The notes below the pieces were generated by a model. The model saw only the letters and a list, made by a program, of their open reading frames with translations, had not been told where the DNA came from and made no database searches. 64,000 nt of DNA from contig NXFV01001453.1 of assembly GCA_002803225.1 (NCBI GenBank), positions 62,001-126,000 on the forward strand. The letters run 5' to 3'. This document shows, piece by piece, positions 1 to 11,421 of this stretch (the stretch's first letter is position 1; every line of letters starts with the position of its first letter). The stretch comes from Gamarada debralockiae. Its lineage: Eukaryota; Ascomycota; Leotiomycetes; Helotiales; Hyphodiscaceae. Made by a program: the position numbers and the translations under genes.

Positions 1-1199
1 TGAAAAGTGCTCCCGCCAAACATTCAGATGTCCTAAGTATTGGATTGGTACGGACGTGGGCAGCTACTCCCACAAGCAAATTGCTGATAGAGCTGAGTGG
101 TCTTTCTGCAGCCATCATGAATGGCCACGTTAACGAACGCAATCATGCGACTTAAACTTTCGTCTTATCTATTGCTGGTATCCAATCGTCCATATTCTAG
201 GTGGTCTGATATCCAGTTGATATCCAGTCTGTGAGGATGGGACTTACCGATGGCTGAACAGCTTGCGATCTGCATGCTCCTCAGGACCAGTAGATAAGGC
301 TGTGGTTTTATGTTTCTCCGATGCATCACAGATGTTACACAAAGCTGAACGAATTATTTTCTCACATCGATTCCAGCAGACACCTTTTTCTTTTTCTCTA
401 CGAGCCAGTTAGACTTCAGAAGGGCGACCCTGAATTCAAAGTGCATCATGATCCTTGTCCACCTGGGAATTGTCCTTTGACAATGGGTGATTGGTGGATG
501 CATCCAGCGAAGAGGTCTTGGGATAACTTTCATCCGGCCATCGCAACCTTCGTATACTGGACCCGTCCCATGAAGTTAGATAGGCAACCCCGGCTCAGCC
601 TTACGAAAGTGCCCAATGAATGCGAACCCACATCTCGTCGTCCCAGCAGGATGACTGCCACCCTCCGCTGAGCTATCATCTTTTTTCAACCTCTTCGAAG
701 GCCCGTCATACCAAGATACCCAATGGTCAGCTTGCAAACATGTCTGAAGATAGCACAGAAATATCTCTTTGAGATGGCTAGCACTCAACATATAACTTGA
801 AGTTTCGTATAATGTCACCGAGGAAATACTGCTGTAACCGTAGACGAGGAGTCCTTGAGCCATCTCTGGAACTTGATGTTCCCCGTGGCACAGTCGACAA
901 CCGATCTTGACAAGGCAGTGATCAAGGGTTCGCCTTTCTTCAAACGCCTTACTCATCAGCAATCGTGAGACTCCCAAGGCCTCCAACTATTCAACTGGAA
1001 TCGTTCATGAAGAAACAACTCTTCATTCAACTTTTCCACGCAAGATGGGGTATGATAGACGTCTACTTCCCCAGATATCCTCCCGTTCTCAACCTGTTGG
1101 GAACGAGTTTATAGAACTAGGGTAAGATTCAACCGTCTTTGTCGAACGAGCGATGATGTTGACTCTTTTCCCAGTCCATGGCAGTCGAATCCACAGGAT
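1..1199. other. No supported gene; left flank
   Basis: I see no gene here that I can support. A 136-codon open stretch on the minus strand (576-986) has no recognisable domain, no partner exons and no obvious start context. It could be a shadow or a relic. The last few hundred bases are the upstream region of the DUF6536 gene. Confidence 0.4.
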
Positions 1200-3530
1200 A
1201 TGTTCCAGCCTCCACCTCATACATATCGAAGTACCGATGAGTTGCTGCCACTTGAGCCCGACCACCTCTTCCATCCGTCCTCTCCCAGAGGGGAGTCATT
1301 GTCGTCTTCGAACCAGAATGCCTTTTGTTCTGGCCCATGGGACGGCTGGAAGCGTGGGGCTAGTCTTTGCCTCATCGTCGTCGGGTCTGTTTTGCTCCTC
1401 AACATCGTCGTTACAGCATGGGCAGCCACCACCTTTGGCCTATCGGGCGGTATTGGGACAATCCATAGGGATGAATGTGCTAGGATCAAAAGCACCGGAC
1501 TCTGGCTGCACATTGCAATCAACGTTTTGAGCACAATGCTGTTGGGAGCAAGCAACTATTACATGCAGTGCCTGTGCTCGCCGACAAGGCAAGAAGTTGA
1601 CAAGGCACACGCTCAGAGGATGTGGCTCGATATTGGCATTCAGAGCATGAGAAATTTAGGGGCGATCGGCAGGACGAGGATGATTTTGTGGATTTGCCTA
1701 GCGACAACCTCGGTACCCCTGCACATTATGTGAGTGTTCTCAGCAATTCATTGAGACTCCTCAATGCATTCCTGAGTGGACACTAACTCCCGACGAGGTT
1801 TAATTCTGCAATCTTCGTCAGTCTCACAGCAAACGAGTACACCGTTGTAACAGTGACCGAAGACTTTGTCAACGGCGCAAACTGGACTTTGACAGGCTCT
1901 GATGCGTACCACGAGTCTATCATCGCCGAGATGCAGCAAAACGTATCCCAATACGAGAGGCTTGATCAGTCATCATGTATCAAGGAGTACGGAGTTGACT
2001 ATCTCTCCTCGAGAAGACATGCGGTTGTCGTGGTCTCTAACTCGAGCTCCCCAGACCCCCTCCTCGGGATTCTAGATTGGACTTATGGCCAACCCCAAAA
2101 TTCCTGGGTCTGTGGAGCGTCACTAGGTGACAACATGACACTCATTCCCCTACCCATTAGCGACTTCGACTGCTCAATCTCGGTCGCCCTTTCGAACAAC
2201 AGTTGGTATATGGCTGGTCAACCCGTCGAGTATTGTCTCAGCGAACCAGTTCCTGACATATGTCGCCTACAATTCGCAGTCCCCATAATGGTGGTGGTTT
2301 TAGCATGCAATTCCATCAAGCTGTTGTGTATGACCTTCACAGTATGGAGGTGCAGGGAGTTCAGCATGGTCACCCTGGGTGATGCGGTCAGCAGTTTCTT
2401 GGGGAGACCGGATCCATATACAAACGGAATGTGCATCATTACGAAAAAGGATATCGAGAAAAGAGCTTGGCCGAGAAACCAGCCCACGAGATGGGAAAAG
2501 AGGAGAAATTTTCATTTCGAAGCCGTTGGCGTTCGACGTTGGATTCTTTCAAATTCATTGTGAGCTCTCCGATTTCATCTTAGTTCTGTTCAGATGTGAA
2601 CCAAAGCTAACTGCTATTGGAGTTGTGCTCTTGCCGTCATAGCGCTGTCCATCCTCCTTCGATATGCCATCCAGAACACAACGACGTCGTGAGGCTCCAA
2701 CTTTCTTCTTCCTCACTAACTGTGCCATTCACAGCTAATGAGAGGCTATGCAGGAGCGACATCAAAACATTGTATTCTCTAGGATTCGGAACCGTTTCAG
2801 CGAGTTCTTTGATACGCTGGAATCATCCAATTTTCGGCAGCTCTGGCGTGATGAAAAACGTCCTCCTTGCCAACTCGCCGCAACTCATTCTCTCTATATT
2901 ATGTGAGTTATTCAATAATCGCGCCTAGACAAACCATGGCTGACGCTGGCCTGCAATAAAGACATCTTGTATAACCGAGCCTACACATGCATGTCGTTCT
3001 CAAAAGAATGGAACGACTTTGCGCATCGCCGTCGACCCCTTCGCGTCACATCGCCCAGAGGCTCACAATGTTCAACCTATTTCCTCTCCCTCCCCTACCG
3101 CTATGTAATTCCAATCCTCGCAATATCTGTCACAACACACTGGATCCTATCACAAAGCCTCTTCCTCGTCGCCATTGACGTGTTCAACGAGGACGGAAAC
3201 CTCGATACTCCATCTTCAATCCTCACTTGCGGATTCTCCTGCATAGCGTTAATATTTCTCATTGGTATAGGATGGTTAATATTTATCAGTGGAATAGTGT
3301 CAGGACTAAGGAGATATAAAGGAGGCATTCCCTTGGTAGGAAGCTGTAGTGCGGCGATCAGTGCGGCGTGTCATCCGCTGGCGGATGAAGGTGATGTCGC
3401 CTTGGTACCGGTCAAATGGGGTGTTGTTAGTATCGACCAAGGGGTAGGTCATTGTGCTTTGAGTGGAAGATATGTCAGTCAACCGATTCCGTGGAGGCTT
3501 TATATGGGTAGGAGGGTCAAGTCGGATTGA
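1200..3530 (+). CDS. DUF6536-family multispan membrane protein
   Basis: Five exons join in frame: 1200-1729, 1798-2559, 2623-2688, 2754-2902 and 2962-3530, giving 691 residues. The N-terminal block shows the hallmarks of the fungal DUF6536 family: WKRGASLCL followed by a hydrophobic helix, then INVLSTMLLGASNYYMQCL, SPTRQEVDKAH and, across the first intron, HIMFNSAIFVSL. Further family blocks are GFGTVSASSLIRWN, GSSGVMKNVLLANSPQL and LRVTSPRGSQCSTYFLSLP, each followed by membrane helices. The long loop around residues 200-320 contains several N-glycosylation sequons. The function of the family is unknown; plasma-membrane or vacuolar location is inference. The exon 3 and exon 4 junctions were chosen because only they keep the family blocks in frame. 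The frame is intact throughout, so the gene looks functional. Confidence 0.85.
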
Positions 3531-4075
3531 TCGAGGGACCACGGTTTGAGCAGGCTCAAGCCAAGTTTCTCAAGGGATAGAACTAATCTCAATGAATTTA
3601 CATACTTGAAAATCCAAGTTTAATAAACAATAGTCCCAAAACGGAACTCCGTCACAATTACTAAGATGGGACGAACTTTTGCCACGTACTTCAGACAACG
3701 ACTACGTCGTGCCGTTTGTATACAAATGCTCTCCAAATAATATCTCTATTCTCGACGTAAGAGAACTAATTGTACAGTAGCCCCTTGGAATCATGACCAC
3801 TCTCTGCTTACTGGATACAAGATCAAGACTAGGCTCCCACTGGCTTTTCCAGTGGTTGGGGTAACGCACTCCCCGTCTCAACCGAAAACGTCAACCTCCT
3901 TCTTTCCCGCAAAAACAGCAGGCTGCAAAATCCTGCCTACAGAGATAGAGTACAATCATTGAGGCAATTATATTAACCCCTCGACTATTGTATCCAATTT
4001 ATGACAGCCTCCGCCTGCTGTCGTAACCAAAGCCGTGGATAGTCTTTCACACGAATCGAAGAAGGCGAGCTCGTC
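3531..4075. other. Intergenic, nothing recognised
   Basis: This is the downstream region of the DUF6536 gene and the upstream region of the 2EXR relic. I see no gene or repeat that I can support. Confidence 0.4.
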
Positions 4076-5007
4076 ATGTTCGAATACGATCCGTACCAGG
4101 AGACATTTCCGCAATTTTGTCGGCTTCCCAGTCCGAATTATAATTTAGGGTTTGGCGTTACCCTAGTCCCCGAGTAGCATCAGGGAGAAAGCCTGAAGAG
4201 CGCTAAACATCAGACGAAATTTCGAGCAATGACGATGCAGCCTCTAAAACATATAGAAATGGGTCACAGAACAACGGTGATGATGATTGTGAATTGCCTA
4301 CAGGCCTCAGACCGAACCCAGGCCAGCTAGAGATAGCATATGTTTGTCGCGAATCGTTTGCCGCTACTTCAAAATACTATAAATGCGTGTTCTCCAACGT
4401 CCCAGTCTTTGCCAGCCACATACTTCGATTTCAACCTTGTAACCTGAGACCCGACACCTTTACTTCAGAAACGTTGACCGAGGGTCTGGAAGCGATGCTA
4501 GGAGGTTTGCTAAAGATTCAAGACAACAGCAATCTCCATCTAGTTCAGGATTTGGCTCTGTTGCTATGTGACGAAGGGCTGGAACGTCGATTTCGAAGGC
4601 TGGCTCGCTGATATCATGATAGGTTGTCGCATTTCCGAAGTGTCAAAACTCTCGTTCTTATTTTAGAAGACTTCTCAAAGCCCAATTCTACCTGCGCCTA
4701 TTACTTTTATCTGGCTCACCGATCTTGAGGGTGCTCGTCAGGCTTACAATGAGTTCATGGTATCTTTGACACTGTCGACATGCCCGATAAAACTGAAAAC
4801 TCTCACTGGGATCGCGCAGATATCAACTTCGAGGTGTTGGTAGACAAATTCGAAGACGAGTTTGGTGAGGGCTACGAGTTACCAGAGATTAGAGAAAGTG
4901 TGGCTCTCATAGTGTGTGATGAAGATGAACCGAAAGAATTGAACCACGAGGTTTATGAGACCATGAAGGAGAGAAGAGAGCAGGACACGGACGACCTGTG
5001 TACATAA
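4076..5007 (+). pseudogene. Decayed 2EXR-domain protein gene
   Basis: Pieces of a 2EXR-type protein appear in order but in different frames. An ATG at 4076 begins a segment with YQETFPQFCRLP, resembling the F-x-x-FxxLP opening of 2EXR proteins. Next comes GQLEIAYVCRESFAATSKYY (from about 4322), matching the VCRESR block. In another frame, ATYFDFNL (around 4417) resembles the YFDxxxDTL block. A further piece, HFRSVKTLVLILEDF (around 4629-4673), resembles the usual conserved strand. An open acidic tail runs from 4780 to 5007. Stop codons and frame changes separate the pieces, and I found no intron set that rescues them, so a pseudogene is most likely. A badly resolved multi-exon gene remains possible. 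The function of 2EXR proteins is unknown; they are expanded in fungi. Confidence 0.45.
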
Positions 5008-5185
5008 GGGATCACTATGAAGACCTGAGTATGTATACTCAATCTGTTTCCCTGGTCTTCTCTTATACTGATGTATCAACAGACAACTATACATATAGCT
5101 GGAATAATTTCGGTCTATGATAGCGAAACAGGAGTAAACCTTCATTCCCAAAAAACCGACTAGCACGTTAGCTCTCCATGCACTG

Positions 5186-5345
5186 TATCAAATGATTTGA
5201 TTTGATTTAATTTTAGAGTAGTACTCAAATCAAATCAAGGAGAATTAGGGAGTAATCAAACTCAAATCAAATCACATTACAATAATCTGATTATTACTCT
5301 GATTACTATATACTATAAATAGTAATAGGTAATAAGATTGATTAC
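5186..5345. repeat. AT-rich repeat, left arm of an inverted pair
   Basis: The stretch is built from TTTGATTTGATTT, AAATCAAATCAA and GATTAC-like words. Its core (TTTGATTTGATTT followed by AATTTTAGAG) reappears in reverse complement near 8140-8170 (TTTGATTTGATTTGATTTTGAG). The two arms flank a roughly 3-kb block of transposon relics. Whether they are true terminal repeats of one element or simple AT-rich decay products cannot be told by eye. Confidence 0.4.
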
Positions 5346-5639
5346 TAAGTATTTAAAAGCTATATAAAGTATTATATAATAGAACTTGTCACAGCTACAG
5401 GTACCTGGAGGTCAACAGGAGGGATCACAGTATATCAGAGAAGTAGCAGTGGGGTAAAAGAGACAATAGTGGTTGTATTCGTAGTGGCTGAAAAGAGGTT
5501 CCGTAGTACTTGTGTACTTGTGAATAAGAAACTCAAGCTTGCCCTTCTCCAAGTTAGGTCGACAGCCCTTACTTATACTCCATTCCTAGCTACTAGCCTC
5601 GTACAAGCTAAGATCGACATTTCCGATCCCTTCGGAGGT
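5346..5639. other. Transposon-like sequence, unclassified
   Basis: No coding potential. The stretch from about 5388 to 5550 has the look of a long terminal repeat, with TGT near its start and polyadenylation-like text. I could find no second copy in the window, so it stays unclassified. Confidence 0.25.
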
Positions 5640-5930
5640 CACTGAAGTCTAGACCTCCAGCTCTCAGGTCACCTTGTACCCTACGGTCTTCTAGACCTTC
5701 AGGGTTTCCACAAGCCTAGACCAACCCCTTCGAGTCCCTACTAGCCTAGACTATTCCTTCAAGGCCTGGGCCTTATTCTAGTCCTTCGAGGCTTCTGATC
5801 TTCAGAGCTTCCGCGAGTCTGATCAACCCCTTCAAATTCTTCTACGCCTAGTCTCATTCCAGTCCTTCAAGGCATCCGATCTTTAGGGCTTCCACAAAGT
5901 CTAGATCAACCCTTCGTTAATATTTCGCCT
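5640..5930. repeat. Degenerate tandem repeat
   Basis: The phrase CTTCAGGGTTTCCACAAG...AGACCAACCCCTTCGAG, first seen near 5697, recurs with changes near 5798 (CTTCAGAGCTTCCGCGAG...GATCAACCCCTTC) and near 5880 (CTTTAGGGCTTCCACAAAG...GATCAACCCTTCG). CCTTCAAGGC and CCTTCGAGGC spacers lie between. The period is irregular, about 80-100 bases. It lies inside the transposon graveyard and is probably non-coding. Confidence 0.5.
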
Positions 5931-6464
5931 TGATCGCAAGATCTTTTCGGACCTTTTCTGACTGCGCCACAGTGTACTCGGCAGCGCGATTCCACATCCG
6001 GTCTCAGAAAGGGACAAATCGCGAAATGCTGAGGAGCCCTTGTACTCCTATTACAGAACTACTAGAAGGTACTAGAACTACTCGTACGCTATTTAGGGCT
6101 ATTAGTACAGTAGAGTATACTATCCCCCCTCCTCCCCCGGGGGCCAATTTGTAGTGCTAGGGTGTGATCACGGCACTTTTGACATGCAATCTGGCGTCAA
6201 AATACCGTGGTCGGGTGGTGTTTTATACGAGATACTTGGACAAGTTTTTAAAAACCCGCGAACATCTCCTGATATACATTGTTCAGGCTAATCAGACTGT
6301 GTATTCTGGTCAAACCCTGTTACTACGAATTGTACCGGGGGTGGTATAGTAATGGTTTCTTATAAACCATGTGATAAATTTAGTCATGTGCTATTACTAG
6401 TCAGATGATAATGTTTTATGTGTAAACTACTTTTGGTATTTATTTATTGCTTTTAACAGACGGA

Positions 6465-6632
6465 TTAAGGTTTTTTTCCCTAGTATACAGGGGCCTGTTA
6501 ACTCGAGCCAGCAAGGGGCGTACGAGTATGGCCAGGACATGTACACTAGTTTTCCTTAGCACTAGACTAATAGGCTTCCCACATGGCTTAGCCGAAATGG
6601 GGTAAGAACATAATAATAATAATAATATTTAT
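6465..6632 (+). mobile_element. LINE 3' tail, 5'-truncated copy
   Basis: The sequence from AAGGTTTTTTTCCCTAGT through TTAGCACTAGACTAATAGG and GGCTTAGCCGAAATGG ends in GGTAAGAACATAATAATAAT. A second copy with the same ending lies at 7967-8065, directly after LINE reverse-transcriptase relics. A shared 3' end followed by a short A/T-rich tandem tail is typical of non-LTR elements. Only the tail is present here. Confidence 0.5.
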
Positions 6633-7139
6633 TGCTTTAGTTTCATCTACTTATACTATATGCACTGGTATATATAATAATAATAATAATCTTATATTTT
6701 ATTTTATATATATTTATATATATTTATTACCACCGAATCGGCCCATAAACAGTGCCTTACCTGGGCCTAGCTGTTTGGAATCAAATTCGCCCCTTAGAAA
6801 TATAAGCTCATTCATTTCACCCGCCGGCGCACAGCCTTCGACCTTATGAGAACAGTTCATCTAGGTGATGTCGTCTAATCTCTGAAACAGGAAGTCAAGG
6901 TGCTTGGTATATAGGTTGATTTTAAGCTCAAATAGGCTAGCCACATGTGGGTAGTGCAGTAACATACCCCCACATACTCAAGGGCTCTAGGCCTTACCGG
7001 AGACTCTAGGGGAGAGCGTGCTTTTGTACAGCTCGGCAAATATACTGTTTAGTCATACGATCAGGACTCACATATAGAGTGCCAATATAGCATAGGCCCA
7101 GTGAAGCATGGAGAGCAAAAAGTCTAGTCCGGAAGCCGG
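6633..7139. other. Gene-free stretch between LINE relics
   Basis: It starts with TAA/TATA-type microsatellite sequence (about 6607-6730) and continues with sequence of unknown origin. No coding region is supported. Confidence 0.3.
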
Positions 7140-8065
7140 AAACAGTCCAGAACCAGGCGATTCGGAAGGTAGCCGGGACCTACAAGGCAACACAGATAAC
7201 ACGGGGTGGAAACCGAGTGCCTAGTGCCGCCTCTTAACCTATATCCCGACAATATTACAGCTAAATATAGGGAGCAAACTCACTCCTTACCTGTTACAGC
7301 TACTATCTGTCGTGCTTGCGCAAAGATTACAGAAAGGCTTCGAAAGCGTAACCGGCCTCCAAATCAAAAACCCTACGCCCTTAGCTACTCTCGATACCTA
7401 GACAGAATAGTGGAGGAAACGCACTAGAGACTTGCTAGAGGTAAGGCACAAAAAGAAGATTAAAGCTAAGAACAGAAGCATGTGGATTACTGGCCTGAGT
7501 TTAAAGGCTCCCCTGTGGTATGAAGGGACCGCCACGGAACTAAACCCAAAGGCCTTTTAATACCAGTAGGACCTTCACAAAGCAAGAGTACTATACTCAT
7601 CTAGCTATGTATAGGGGTCCTTGGAATTAATGCCACGCTTAGCCGGCTGCGGGTGCCAGGCTTTCGGAGGTGTGTTAGTGTGGATATAGACCTGAAATGG
7701 TCCCTCACTTCCTGCTATACTGGGCCCTTTTTGAAGAGTAGAGGCAAGAGCTTCGGAGGCTTCTTGAAGGGAGGCCGCTATTAGTTTGGCAGCTCCTTAA
7801 CAATACGTCTCTTATAAAGGAGACAGCTAAATAGGTAATTCGCTCATGACAGTTCCTACAATTCGCTTCAGTGGATACTCTCTTCTATGACTAGGCAGTA
7901 CCTGGCCACAGAACTCACTTGGTTATCGCAGGCGGTACAAAAGCTTAAAGGGGCCGAGACGAATAGTTTAAGGTTTTTCCCTTAGTGTAAACTAGTTTCC
8001 TTAGCACTAGACTTATAGGCTTCCCACATGGCTTAGCCGAAATGGGGTAAGAATATTATAATAAT
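7140..8065 (+). mobile_element. Decayed Tad-like LINE, C-terminal part
   Basis: Broken translation shows the end of a non-LTR reverse transcriptase. QNQAIRKVAGTYKATQI (7151-7201) is followed, after a small frame change, by ETECLVPPLNLYPDNI (from about 7209). Farther down is a relic of the conserved Cys/His tail (PHFLLYW-like, near 7697). Several stops and frame changes are present. The copy ends near 8065 with the tail CATGGCTTAGCCGAAATGG followed by a TAATA-rich run, the same tail as the copy ending near 6632. The element is dead. Confidence 0.65.
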
Positions 8066-8074
8066 ATTTATTAC

Positions 8075-8205
8075 TATTATTATTGTATTTTTACTAAAAA
8101 TTAAGGGCAATCAAAGGTAGTCTGATTACTATAATCATAGTACTCAAAATCAAATCAAATCAAATTACTGTAATCTGAGTAGTAATTGATTACTTTTTTG
8201 TCACA
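8075..8205. repeat. AT-rich repeat, right arm of an inverted pair
   Basis: CAAAATCAAATCAAATCAAA and nearby GATTACT words mirror the left arm at 5186-5345 in reverse complement. It follows the LINE tail directly. Confidence 0.4.
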
Positions 8206-8813
8206 CTGTTTCCATGCCACCATTCGATACTGTTGCAGCATGGCCTTTTCTGTGTTGATAACAGTCGAAGAAGCCTTTTGTGTCACCCTGTTTCCTATTA
8301 GTGTTGTTACAATAGAGAAATTGGTTTCGGTTTCTTGGCAAGACGACATTGATGAGGTACGGAGCAATTCAACTTGGCGTTGGGAATTTCCAGTAATGTC
8401 TCCCAACCAGTAGAGAGAATGAAGTCTGGGAGAAGTGCAGGCTCTTCATCGTGGAAGATGCAAAGTTAGTCTCTTATTTTGCTATCTTGAGTATTCACCC
8501 ACAGGGATCTCGTAGTCGGACAAATGAAAGCCCAGGAACTTCAATTTCATGCGACTGCCCCAAACTCAAACCCCTTATCGCGGAGTTAACGGCAAGGTCC
8601 CCCCTCTCCCAAACCCCCAAAACTGCTCTGAACTCGTTTGTACCGTATTACTTGCTTTATAAGAACAATTCCTATAATTGGGACTCATGCTTTCAGCCAA
8701 CCAGAACCATTTTTTATAATACCTCTATGGTGCATTTCGGTCAATCAAAACCGTTTCTTATAGGAGGGATTTCTCATAGAATGAACTGGTCTTGTAAAGC
8801 AATTAATACGGTA
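8206..8813. other. No gene seen
   Basis: Two short open stretches (plus strand 8451-8897 and minus strand 8155-8406) have no recognisable domain, and the first runs into the MITE. I see no supported gene. Confidence 0.35.
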
Positions 8814-9008
8814 CAGCAAAACCTGGTTATAACGAACACGAAAAATCTGTATGGGCGAGGGCCCAAAAATTCGTTATATTCAGAGATCGTTATATAGAAT
8901 CCCTGTCTTCATACAAATTATCCCTGTAAAGCTTTTCGTCTCGTACGTTATATCGAGGGATTTGTTAGCGTTCGTTATATCCAGATTCGTTATAGGCAGG
9001 TTTTACTG
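8814..9008. mobile_element. 195-bp MITE with pogo/Tigger-type ends and TA duplication
   Basis: The left end reads CAGCAAAACCTGGTTATAAC. The right end, read in reverse complement, is CAGTAAAACCTGCCTATAAC. Both are followed by repeated ATAACGAA words. TA dinucleotides sit immediately outside both ends (8812-8813 and 9009-9010), as expected of a Tc1/mariner/pogo target duplication. No coding capacity remains. The ends match those of the larger element at 16584-17320 over their first dozen bases, so the two may belong to related families. Confidence 0.75.
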
Positions 9009-9401
9009 TAGTCTCAGTCTCGCGTCTTTCGTTCGGCAAGTCCTCTACAGTCTCGGCCACATAATCGGGGCTTTCGGCAGGGTCGAAAGTCCAAATGTAG
9101 GTCAGCTCCCCACAACTCTCTAAACCGGAACCAAGTGTATCCTTAAAGGTCCAATGGTATTGATTGTTGTCAATTTCCAATGCATCGTGAGCACTTCAAC
9201 TAATGAATGCGAGCTGCACAGTCACAGCACGTGATCAAGACAAAGGACCCCGGAACGCTTAATCAGCAACTTGCATTCACTTTCACTCTGTCAGCCACCA
9301 GCACCACAGTTTTATTCTAACATCGAAGCTTCATCTTCTTCTTCAGAAAAAAATCTTTTGTCCATAATCAGCCTTACTGCCCTTCCATTTCAGTCGTTAC
9401 G

Positions 9402-11201
9402 ATGTTGAAAGTGCCTCACTACCCCAAGGCGACAGAAAATCGTCTCCATGGACACGACAAAGCTGTCCTCGGCGCCAGGAGAGGCTTCCTCAAGCTCGCC
9501 TTAATCAACTTCGCGATCCTGCAAATTCTCTTCTTTGCATTGTTTTGCTACATCTTTGGGTCGATTTATCAGACGGGCTCTCATGTTCACAATATGAACG
9601 TGCTTTACGTCGATTACGATGGGGCAATGATTGGAACAGCTGTGAAAGATGCGTACAACACTTTGCAAGGAAAAGGCTTCCCGACGTTGGTTGAAAAAGG
9701 CGTAATTCAATATCCCACACCTGATGATATTGAAAGGGATGTTTGCAGTACGAAGTACTGGGCAGCTATTTATACTTCACCAGGAGCTACGACCAGACTG
9801 GAACAAGGTACGTGATTTTGGGCAGGGTTGAGAGTGAATCGTCCTCCCGACACATTCTCGTTAGCAGGGCCAAGTGCTGCCTGCTTTTTGTCTTTCTTTT
9901 CATGATGGACATGTCCAAACTCAAAGTCTTTCAGATGAAGTAAATGAGTGCTAACAGCCCAACCAACAGCGCTCGCTGGCGGGTCGGCTGCAACAGCATA
10001 CAATAGATCCGATGTCCTGACCATGGTCTGGAACGAAGCTCGATATTCAACCATTGTAGACTCGGATATCTCAGCAAATCTTCAATCGCTCACCTCAGCT
10101 GCACGATTGGCTTATACCTCGATCAACGGAACCGGGGCAATGGCGATCCTAGCTTCGACAGATTCAGCAGCTGTTAATGTCTTCGCGAACCCCTGGCAGC
10201 TTACCAGCATCAACATTCAACCGACAACGCAAGGATCGCGATTGATCTACAACACGCTTGTTATTATCTTGATTCTCTTGCAGGAATTCTTCTACCTGGG
10301 CATGATCAACGCGCTGTATGTCAGGTTCAAAATCTACGAGCGCCTGTATCCCCACCGGATCATAGTTTTCCGCAATATGATCTCGCTCTCCTACACCTTC
10401 GTTGGATCTCTCAGCACAACTGGCGCAATATGGGCGTTTCGATCGGGTTGGGATGTGAACGCTAACCAATTTGTCCTTACTTGGATGGTACTGTGGCTTT
10501 TTGCTCATGCCAACTTCCTGTCTCTCGACGTGTTTAGTGTGTGGCTTCCAGTGCAGGTATGTGGATTGGACTTCTCTCCTGCGCTTTCGAAATCGTAGAG
10601 TTCAGAGTGATCAAAGTCGGTGGAATCGCCGCTCGTCACTATGCGTATTGCCAATGTTAATTCCTCTTCACAGTACGTACCTATGGCGCTCGTCACCTGG
10701 GTGGTCTTGAACGTTACTTCCATTCTCGTTCCATTAGACCTTTCCCCGGGATTCTACAAGTGGTCATACGTCATCCCCGCACATGAGGTTTACCAAGTCC
10801 TCAATGATATCTGGTCCGGAGGCTGCAACCCTCAACTCCATTACGCACTTCCAATTCTGTTCTCTTTGGAGATTACGGGCCTAGTCCTGAGTGGATTGGG
10901 TGTGTTTCGTCGCTGTCACTACGCCATCCTCGCTGAACAGGCTCAAGCGGCTGCTTTTCAAGAGCGATTGGATACCGCGATGGAATTTGAGCGCAAGCGG
11001 GATAAAGAGAGGATGGAGATGCAAGAGGTCGAAGAAACACCGGAGGACGTTGAGCGAGCTGAAGCAGCGGATCGGAAGGAACTTGGCGACGTTATTCAGA
11101 AGGAAGACACTCATATCGAGAAAGAGAAGGCTAGAGCGACCAAGATTTGCGGCTTCGGGCCATCTCTTGATCTGGCTTTTGACGAGAGCGACAAATCGTA
11201 A
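9402..11201 (+). CDS. DUF3533 / SNG1-like membrane protein
   Basis: Three exons (9402-9807, 9970-10556, 10674-11201) join in frame to 506 residues. The architecture is that of DUF3533 proteins, which include yeast Sng1 (nitrosoguanidine resistance). One N-terminal helix (about residues 33-55) precedes a soluble domain with NVLYVDYDGAMIG. Five membrane segments follow, starting at LVIILILLQEFFYLGMINAL, with the conserved block LDLSPGFYKWSYVIPAHEVY just before the last ones. The charged C-terminal tail (about 400-506) is Glu/Lys-rich and probably helical and cytosolic. Members are thought to act in drug resistance or membrane lipid homeostasis; the substrate is unknown. A CACGTGATC motif lies near 9229 in the upstream region, but its role is not known. 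Confidence 0.85.
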
Positions 11202-11284
11202 AATCTGCGGAATGGATCGGAAGGAGACCTATCAGATGGACGGAAGGTGTTAGTTGAGCTGTGTTTTTGTTGGTTTTTTTGGTG

Positions 11285-11421
11285 GGGGGGGGGAATATAG
11301 GGGTATTTTTAGAGCTAGCTTGATATCTAAGGAGTTGAAATTAAAAGGAGGGGAAGAGCTCTCTTATGCTACAGAGAGAAGAAAATACAGGCTACACCAG
11401 ATTAGGCAATTCCAACCAACA
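11285..11421 (-). repeat. Solo LTR fragment
   Basis: This stretch resembles 33144-33280 at roughly four out of five positions, by eye. Both share GGAGGGGAAGAGCTCTCTTAT, AATACAGGCTA and GATTAGGCA, and end in TTCCAACCAACA. Read on the minus strand it begins TGTTGGTTGGAA, the usual kind of LTR start in fungal retrotransposons. No internal element sequence is attached. It sits just downstream of the DUF3533 gene, next to a G-homopolymer. Confidence 0.5.
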
